64,000 bases of DNA from Odontocerum albicorne (taxonomy: Eukaryota > Arthropoda > Insecta > Trichoptera > Odontoceridae). Each line of letters begins with the position of its first letter. Position 1 is the first letter of the stretch. Positions 57,916 through 64,000 of this stretch are shown one piece after another. The notes beneath the pieces were generated by a model. It saw only the letters and a list, made by a program, of their open reading frames with translations. It was not told the origin of the DNA and searched no databases. The translations under genes and the position numbers were made by a program. Location: contig OX463845.1 of the NCBI GenBank assembly GCA_949825065.1, positions 26,907,108 through 26,971,107 of the forward strand, given 5' to 3'.

Positions 57916-58431
57916 TAATGATATATATTTAATATTTGTTACTATTATGTATAGTTTAACAACATCTGAAAAAAGGAGGTCTAATTGTGCCGGTGTTCGG
58001 CCAAGGTTTTCTGTAGCAAAGTGCAAAGAAGGAAGAGGAAAGGAGGCTCGATCACAGTAATCACGAGCAATCTTCGATACCTCCGCCATGGTACAAGATA
58101 TTGTACAAGACAATGCCCATCCGGATATGAGCCAACATTACCTTTTGCTTTAAAGAAACAGAGCAACGGATCAACTGATACAAGGCTGGAATTGAATGTC
58201 TTCGTATCGAAATATCTGTTCTCATTGCAAGTGCTCTATTTTTTCGTTTTTTATTTTCATCGAGTTTAACTAGAATAAATTTTGTTAAATATTTCGTATT
58301 TTTTTCCAACTTTTTTTGGTTACAGATTGCAATGAACTTTTATATGCGTGGTCATGCCACGGACATAAATAAATAAACAAAACTGGATTAATATATTTTG
58401 TAACACTTTTGATGTAAACAGTACATCCTAT
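57916..58431. other. Unidentified block, less AT-rich (57975-58270)
   Basis: Open frames exist on both strands (57985-58269 plus; 58061-58309 and 57981-58166 minus). None shows a domain I know. Could be the edge of another retroelement. Confidence 0.35.
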
Positions 58432-58605
58432 CGGAATATTGCCATATAGTAATCAGTACATCCTTATTGCCATATGGTAATCTCTTCAAACCATCCACAA
58501 ACTCGTTATCAACCAACCGACAATATGTTATGGATGGCTAAAGTGAAAACCAGACTAAAAACATTTAAAAAAATTGGTTCCAACAGGAATTGAATCCGAA
58601 AAATT
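58432..58605 (-). repeat. SINE with internal duplication
   Basis: The ATTGCCATATRGTAATC segment occurs twice (58440 and 58470), then the CTTCAAACCATCC core, body GTGAAAACCAGACTAAAAAC, and a B-box remnant GGAATTGAATCC. Confidence 0.65.
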
Positions 58606-58754
58606 ATTTTTTAAGGATATATGGAAAACTAAATGATAAAATCAATAAAAAAGGATGATACTAGAATTAGACTAAAGGAAATGATACACTCAGAAATTTG
58701 TATTGTACTATTTGTCCAATGCGAAAGGTGGTGAGGGAAATGAAATACAAGAAA

Positions 58755-59850
58755 TTGTTTATTTTTAGTTTACATTACTTTTTATTCAAAATACACTCCT
58801 TGTAAGTCAAAACAATCATGAGTGCGGTTGTAAAATTTTCTGAAACACTCGTGAAACCCATTCTTCGGAATTGTCTCCAAAATCGTGGTCGAAGCCTTCT
58901 GCATGTCTGAAATCGTATCGAAACGCTTTCCTTTCATCACTAATTTTAATTTCGGGAATAGCCAAAAGTCGTATAAAGCAAAATCGGGGGGTAATCGATA
59001 TTTTTTTTGACCAAGAAATCGCGTATAATCTTGCTTTTGTATGCCGGTGCATTTTCGTGCAATCAAGACCATGCCCCTTGTTCCCGATATTCGGGTCAAA
59101 CTCGAAGAATCCTGGCCCACAAACGATTCAAAACACTCAAGTACACATCGGCGTTCACCATTTGACCTTCTGGATAATTCCTGTGGAACCAAAGAAAACG
59201 GTAAGCAGAATCTTGATTTGGCTCTTCAGCATATGCACTTTTTTCGGTTTCGGATATTATGGACCCTTCCATTCCGAGCTCTGGCTCTTTGTAAGGGGCT
59301 CATACTAAAAGCACCGTGTTTTATCACCTGTTATAAAGCTTGACATGAAGTCTTGATCCATATCAGCCGCTCTTTTTATGTCTGCAGTACTCCACTCTGC
59401 AAACGATCGTCAGTCAGTATGTGACCTTTCGTTTGTTCAAATTTTCCGTTAAAATGATACGGACAGTGGATTTAGGAACTCTAGTGAGCTACTCGATGAG
59501 CCTAGTAGACGAACAATAATCATTTTGAAGAATTTGAGCCACTTTTTGAAAATTTTCTTCAATTCGAACTGTCAATGATCGTCCAGGCCGTGGATCATCT
59601 TCAATGCTCTCTCTACCATCATGAAATCTTGCATACCACTTAAAAATGTTTTTACGACTCATTATTTCACTGACATAACGAGTTCGAATCATTTCAAGAG
59701 TTTCTGTGGCACTTTTACCCAATTTAAAACAAAATTTAATGTTGGCCCATTGCTCCATCGTTCCTTTTCCGACCGAGACTCAGGTACTGTCAATTGTTAC
59801 GTCATTACGAATGAACCAGTGATGCCAGCGCTTTGAAACTTTTACAGAAG
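58755..59850 (-). pseudogene. Mariner transposase, near full length, dead
   Basis: Minus strand. N-terminus at 59758: MEQWANIKFCFKLGKSATET, then IFKWYARFHDGRESIEDDPR. Middle: PKPKKVHMLKSQIKILL, VNADVYLSVLNRLWARILRV, RPEYREQGAWS. Core: LHENAPAYKSKIIRDFL, DFALYDFWLFPKLKLVMKGK, RFDTISDMQKASTTILETIP. C-terminus about 58785. The second catalytic position reads HEN (Asp to Glu), and only 28 residues separate it from the next acidic residue instead of 34, so about six codons of 'PPYSPDLAP' are lost. Several stops and frameshifts (59050, 59190, 59260-59480). A GRESIEDDPR.GRP linker is typical of one insect mariner subgroup. Confidence 0.85.
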
Positions 59851-59949
59851 ATAGTCGAAATGTATCGCTAATTAACTCATCCACATATGGCGCTGGTAGT
59901 TACGCGAAAATAAAATCAGGCACCTTTCCCATCGGAAACACCGTGTATA

Positions 59950-60153
59950 GCATAACGTTATCGCTGTATAAAGTACAACCTGGCGGACGTATTGCTGAGT
60001 GGAAATCTCTTCCAGCCAACTAGACAGATGTTAACGAGGTTTGAAGGGAAAACGAGGCTAATGCCCTATTTAAAAATAATTAATACTAACGGAAATCGAT
60101 CCCGCATCTCCCGGATCAGAAGACAGGTGTGTTACCAACTAGGCGACGAAAGT
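59950..60153 (-). repeat. tRNA-derived SINE
   Basis: Full order on the minus strand: AACTTTCGTCGCCTAGTTGG head, GGGATCGATTTCC B box, body, GTTGGCTGGAAGAGATTTCC core, GTACTTTATACAGCGATAAC tail. Confidence 0.85.
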
Positions 60154-60754
60154 TTTTTAATATTCTTCAAGTCATAAAAAAAACAAATACGTTTCTGAGT
60201 ACTAACCAATTCGCATATTTTAGTCATTTATTGGAAAGATATATCTTCCCATGAGAAATATGGTGCAGACATGTACTCGTAAGTATGTTAGGTAAACAAT
60301 TTCGTCATACATGTATTTGCGCTTTGAAGCGATGTTCGTAAATTCCCGCGAGACAGTTAACAGAGCAGAAAAAACTTGCGATGGTTTAACTTAAAAAAAG
60401 AGAAACGATAAGTACGAACATTTGTATTCAAACATTATGTTTTGTACGTATAAGGATTAAAATGTTGATGGTAAACCAACATTTCCTGACTTTATTTATG
60501 TGCCTTTTTATGTAGTGTGATATTTTACAAAAAAAGTAGATTCATAAATTATGATATCAAGTTATTTAATTAAGTAATCTCGTATTACATCTACGTTCAC
60601 ATTTCTGTGATTATATTTACTCATTCTGATATTCTCATATTTTTCTACACTGGTAATTCGCGGGAATCTTTTCATTATTACCTCTACATGGATGCAAATC
60701 GTGGGTCCCCTAAATACGACATAGTAAAGCACTCCTAAAAAAATGTCAGCAGCG
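60154..60754. other. AT-rich unannotated stretch
   Basis: One octamer (60274-60281). Confidence 0.4.
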
Positions 60755-60990
60755 CCAGCTTAGGCAAATAATGAAGATTCGATGGTACCATAGAGTTAAT
60801 AATGAAGTTTTGGGCAGAGCAAACTGCTGTACCGTCACGATTCTGATGTCTGAATATGTAGATCACATGCCTGACTCCAGGCTCTCAAAAAATGTATTCT
60901 TTAGGGAATTGACCAAAGGCTGAAGAAAGTTAGATATATAAGTATGTACTGCAAGACACGCTCAAAAACATAAATGCTTTGCACAATTGA
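60755..60990 (+). pseudogene. LINE RT C-terminal fragment ('RQIMKIRWYHRVNNEVL')
   Basis: Plus strand: LRQIMKIRWYHRVNNEVLGR, ANCCTVTILM, then DHMPDSRLSKNVFFRELTKG and a stop. This matches the widespread LINE tail 'LR.ILGIRWQDRV.N.EVLRRA...I..ML...LRWAGHV.RMPDSRLPK..FYGEL..G', with the RWAGHV part deleted. Probably the same general type as 32895-33215. Confidence 0.82.
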
Positions 60991-61171
60991 GAACAAGCAG
61001 AAGCAGATCGAACCAAATGGTGAATATCTGTTGTTAGTTATTAGGGGCTCAATGGAGAAAGAAGACGCAGATAAGCTGTAAGTTATGTAGCTCCTTGTTA
61101 TATATACAACACGATATGCCTATCACTAATTGGCTTTCATTTTTCGGTACCATTAACGGCATATACGTGTA
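60991..61171. other. Possibly more of the same LINE, then AT-rich
   Basis: TGCTTTGCACAATTGAGAAC onward may continue the LINE tail, but I cannot read it reliably. Confidence 0.3.
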
Positions 61172-62474
61172 GGTCTGAAAATATGAAACCAGATTCTTTT
61201 TAATAGAAAATACACATTTATTGTATGAAAATAGTAAAAAATATTTTATTCAAAGTATGGCCCATCGCTAGCTACACATTTTTCCCATCTCTCTGGCAAT
61301 TTGTGGATGCCACGCCAAAAAAACTGTTGCTCTTTTGAGGCAAACCAATCATCGAGTCATTTTCGTAAGAAGTGAAGCGCTGCTCAGCAAGTGCGTGTCC
61401 CATCGATGCAAATAAGTAGTAATCGGATGGAGCCAAGTCTGGTGAGTATGCCGCATGCGAAAGTATTTGCCAACAAAACGCCTCAATCGTTTCCTTGACC
61501 GATTTTGCTGTGTGTGATGGTGCATTATCATGAATCAAAATCCCTTTGTGTTGCCTCTTTAGATATTCTGGTCGTTTTTTATTCAATGCTTGGTTCAAAT
61601 CCATCATTTGTTGTCGGTAGCGTTCAGTATCAACGGCTTCGCCAGGTTTTAGCAGCTCATAATAGATAACACCCTTCTGATCCCACCAAACACAGAGCAT
61701 TGTCTTCCGTTCATAGCGATTTGGCCTTGCGTCCATAGCGATTTAGCCTTGCAGTCGATGTCGCTGGTTTGCTTGAAGTTAGTTACCCGTGATCTTTTAC
61801 GCTTAGGATTCTCGAAATATATCCATTTTTCATCGCCAGTCACAATTCGATGGAGAAATGATTTTCTTTTGTAGTTGGCGAGCAACATTTCGCAAGTGGT
61901 TTTTCGGTTTTCCTGCTGTCACTTTCGGTTTTCATTTAGTTCTTGTGGAACCCATTTTCCCATCTTTCCCATGGGTTTCAAACGTGTGGAGACGGCTTCT
62001 CGTGTCACGTTTAATTGATCCGTGAGTTGTTGTCGCGTTTGAGCGTAATCCTCATCCAACAATGCTTGCAATTCGACGTCTTCAAACTTTCTCGGTGGTC
62101 TATCACGTTCTTCGTTTCTCACGTCAAAATGGCCACTTTTGAATTTTTTAAACCACTCAAAGCACTGTGATTTACCAAGAGGATGCTCACCGTAAGCTTC
62201 GACAAGCATTCGATGCGATTCTGCTGCAGTTTTCTTCAAATGGTAACAGAAAATCAATGCTGTCCGCAAATCGTAGTTTTTCAGGCACAAAAACAAACAT
62301 ATTCAACGCTATGAAAACATATGTAGTTGTATTAAACTTGTATTGTTGTAAGTTAAAAGTCTTTGACAAATGTAAACACAAGAAAAAGTGTCAATGTTGC
62401 GGTTTGACAGTCACTACATTGACAACTAGAGCCATCTATAGTATGAGCAAATTCCGGTTTCATATTTACAGACC
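61172..62474 (-). mobile_element. Near full-length mariner element, inactivated
   Basis: About 1.3 kb, the usual mariner length. The left end, after TA at 61170-61171, is GGTCTGAAAATATGAAACC. The right end, on the minus strand, is GGTCTGTAAATATGAAACC. These are imperfect terminal inverted repeats. The transposase runs on the minus strand between them (see next entry). It is the most complete DNA transposon in the window and probably the youngest of the full-length mariners here. Confidence 0.88.
61244..62296 (-). pseudogene. Mariner DD34D transposase, broken by three lesions
   Basis: N-terminal domain: KNYDLRTALIFCYHLKKTAA, YGEHPLGKSQCFEWFKKFKS, RDRPPRKFEDVELQALLDED, then KMGKWVPQELNENRK with a stop near 61918. 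It resumes at KTTCEMLLANYKRK, FLHRIVTGDEKWIYFENPKR (first Asp), YERKTMLCVWWDQKGVIYYE, KRQHKGILIHDNAPSHTAKS (second Asp) and AAYSPDLAPSDYYLF (third Asp, 34 residues later, so DD34D). Lesions: the premature stop; a 22-bp tandem duplication (61709-61730 and 61731-61752) that shifts the frame; and a shift at about 61370, after which LDDWFASKEQQFFWRG and KLPERWEKCVASDGPYFE continue in another frame. All three catalytic Asp codons survive. Confidence 0.9.
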
Positions 62475-63009
62475 TGGTATATGTATATACCTTAATCCCC
62501 AACTGTTTACAGCATCTTCTATCATACTCGTCACAGGTAATAGACATTTAAATTCAAAAAGTAAGTATCCACTTGTTTCAGACGCTACAGCATTTCTTGA
62601 TACATAACTTATAACTAAGCACTGATAACTTTATTATTAATTAACGAGAAATCGTAAAACTCACTTAACGCACACTCAACAAACTCTAGTGGCACAGGGT
62701 GTCAAAGAGAGCAGAATACAATTATTTTTAAAAACCCTGAAATCAATGCAATATATAATGGATAATATAGCTGATCACACTTACCAATGTTTTTTTTGTA
62801 GAAAGTTACTCTGGGCAGGTACACAAATATCAAATGGAAGTAGAAGATTCTCGGACGTTAAACAAGAACAAGTTGAAAGAGTGTTTGATGGGCATTAAGC
62901 ACGATGGTCTGACAGTTCAGTTCAATTCAATTCCACCACCCACCCACGTTGTTATGGAGACAAATAAGTCCCTGGCGCGAATCTTCTTTAGTTTTCTATG
63001 AGCGAGACG
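62475..63009. other. Unannotated
   Basis: Nothing recognised apart from an ORF (62689-62898) without a domain. 62920-63009 becomes less AT-rich on entering the next repeat. Confidence 0.4.
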
Positions 63010-63204
63010 TCACAGGGGGACGAAGAAATAACTGCCCAAAGGGACTCCTCTCCCGGTGGCGACACACCTGAATGTGAAAAGAATAGTAGCGATGAAGGAA
63101 AATGACTCGCAATGCAGTAAATACACATAAAACAGCTTAAGGTCTGGAGTTGGAACATCCTGGCGAGTTGTCAGTACTTTCACATAAAATTTCAAATACT
63201 GCAA
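63010..63204 (-). repeat. Unknown interspersed repeat, copy 1
   Basis: CCCGGTGGCGACACACCTGA, TGTGAAAAGAATAGTAGCGA, then GCAGTAAATACA. A 64-codon minus frame includes FIATILFTFRCVATGRGV. It pairs with the inverted copy at 63440-63580. Family unknown; could be a LINE or SINE body. Confidence 0.6.
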
Positions 63205-63439
63205 AACTATTCTTTGACACCACTAGATTCGTACAATTTTGTATATACTCGTATAAGCTCGCGTTGTTTCAATAGTAGGGGCCGTTGGATTATGTAATCT
63301 TAAAATAAATTATTACAACTGCTAGGTATACATCGTCTCGGCTCCTAAGAACATAAAGCGCTAGGCTGTGGACCGACATAGATGAATGTGTTTCATGGCA
63401 TCCCCTGTATACATATATGATAGTAGATAGATATAGTAC
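63205..63439. other. Unannotated spacer between inverted repeat copies
   Basis: Two octamers touch it (63246-63253 and 63437-63444). No gene. Confidence 0.4.
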
Positions 63440-63580
63440 TCGTAGAAGGATATTAAATTTACTGCGCCATTATTTCTCATCTCCCGTAATATCAGGCCTT
63501 AAATACGCCGTCGCTACTACGAGTATACTTTTCACACTAAGGTATATCGCCACCGGAGGATGCATATGTAACGATCATTT
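63440..63580 (+). repeat. Unknown interspersed repeat, copy 2, inverted
   Basis: Its plus strand, reverse-complemented, gives CGGTGGCGATATACCTTAGT, GTGAAAAGTA..., AGTAGCGACGG and GCGCAGTAAAT, parallel to copy 1. In plus frame YAVATTSILFTLRYIATGG corresponds to copy 1's FIATILFTFRCVATGRG. It carries TACGAGTA at 63518-63525, where copy 1 has a bare TA (63084-63085). Confidence 0.65.
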
Positions 63581-63699
63581 TACCAGTGCCCTACGAATCC
63601 GTCAAATTTGTAATTTTGTTTCAATTATTTTACTAATATATTTCTTACTGTTAAGGTAGTAAAATGCGTGTCGATAACCATCTTAATATTCTTCATATC

Positions 63700-64000
63700 A
63701 TGCTTTATCACTTCGTAAAAAGATGGACTGCAGCACAGTTATTTTACGATCTCAACGAATTCATGTTTCACATATTTGTCATCCCGCCAATATCACAAGC
63801 CGTTTATCATAACCTCCCTATGCATTATACCAGAGCGGTACAACTAAACACACCACATGGCCTTTTTGCAATGGACGACCTTTGGAATTATTTTCAGTCT
63901 GACCGGAATCAACGCACACCTTCTTTCGTTTGACATTTTTGAAGAGAAGCCATGATTCATCACCAGATATTAAAGAAAGGTATTTCGCTCGTTTCGCTGA
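63700..64000 (-). pseudogene. Mariner transposase fragment running off the window
   Basis: Minus strand from the right edge: AKYLSLISGDESWLLFKNVK, RKKVCVDSGQTEN, then after a frameshift IPKVVHCKKAMWCV, a stop, LYRSGIMHREVMING. This matches the mariner segment 'VTGDESWV...RK.SWVD...P....KKVML.VWW...GVI.YE.L', and SGDESW holds the first catalytic Asp. The rest toward 63700 is unreadable. Further transposase should lie beyond base 64000. The plus ORF 63664-63933 is a shadow. Confidence 0.7.

Noticed and set aside
58871..59343. 145- and 100-codon plus-strand ORFs
   Set aside because: Antisense shadows of the mariner transposase remnant.
62167..62607. 146-codon plus ORF
   Set aside because: Starts antisense to the mariner N-terminus and crosses the element's right end.

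Overview
This window looks like intergenic or intronic DNA from an insect nuclear genome. It is roughly 70% A+T. I found no intact host gene, no rRNA and no convincing functional tRNA gene. Almost everything recognisable is a decayed mobile element. The mix of a tRNA-derived SINE, LINE C-termini of the 'GHVERMNEER' type, a LINE 3' tail reading 'TTCCCTGTTGGGGTAAGCAGAG' and several mariner lineages is most like Lepidoptera. That taxonomic guess is from memory of repeat types and is not proven here.

Layout. 0-10 kb: a pair of 180-bp direct repeats around two SINE relics, LINE 3' fragments, and one young SINE copy. 10.4-11.5 kb: a fold-back mariner whose two arms both carry the transposase 5' end. 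13.3-20.2 kb: LINE tails, a perfect 27-bp hairpin, a 29-bp tandem repeat and a GC-rich block. 21-31 kb: SINEs, a 232-bp tandem duplication, a 221-bp MITE and short hairpins. 32.9-33.2 kb: a LINE reverse transcriptase fragment. 36-45 kb: a 0.9-kb LINE C-terminal region split by a 32-bp hairpin, a second young SINE, a 48-bp minisatellite, a degenerate mariner and a 153-bp tandem repeat. 45-57 kb: more SINEs, a second short member of the fold-back mariner family, and a 51-bp tandem repeat. 57.5-64 kb: LINE fragments, two near full-length dead mariners and the edge of a third.

The most unusual signal is not a classical feature. The octamer TACTCGTA (or its complement TACGAGTA) occurs 31 times by my manual count, against about two expected from base composition. 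In four places a repeat copy carrying it can be aligned with sister copies that lack it. Each time the difference is a 6-bp insertion at a TA dinucleotide, TA -> TA-CTCG-TA. This is the form of an excision footprint left by a TA-targeting (Tc1/mariner-type) transposon with CTCG...CGAG ends. No such parent element was recognised in the window.

The window shows no operon or pathway. Its parts are related by descent and transposition: SINEs presumably mobilised by a LINE, MITEs and internally deleted mariners by full-length mariners, and local tandem duplications made in the host.
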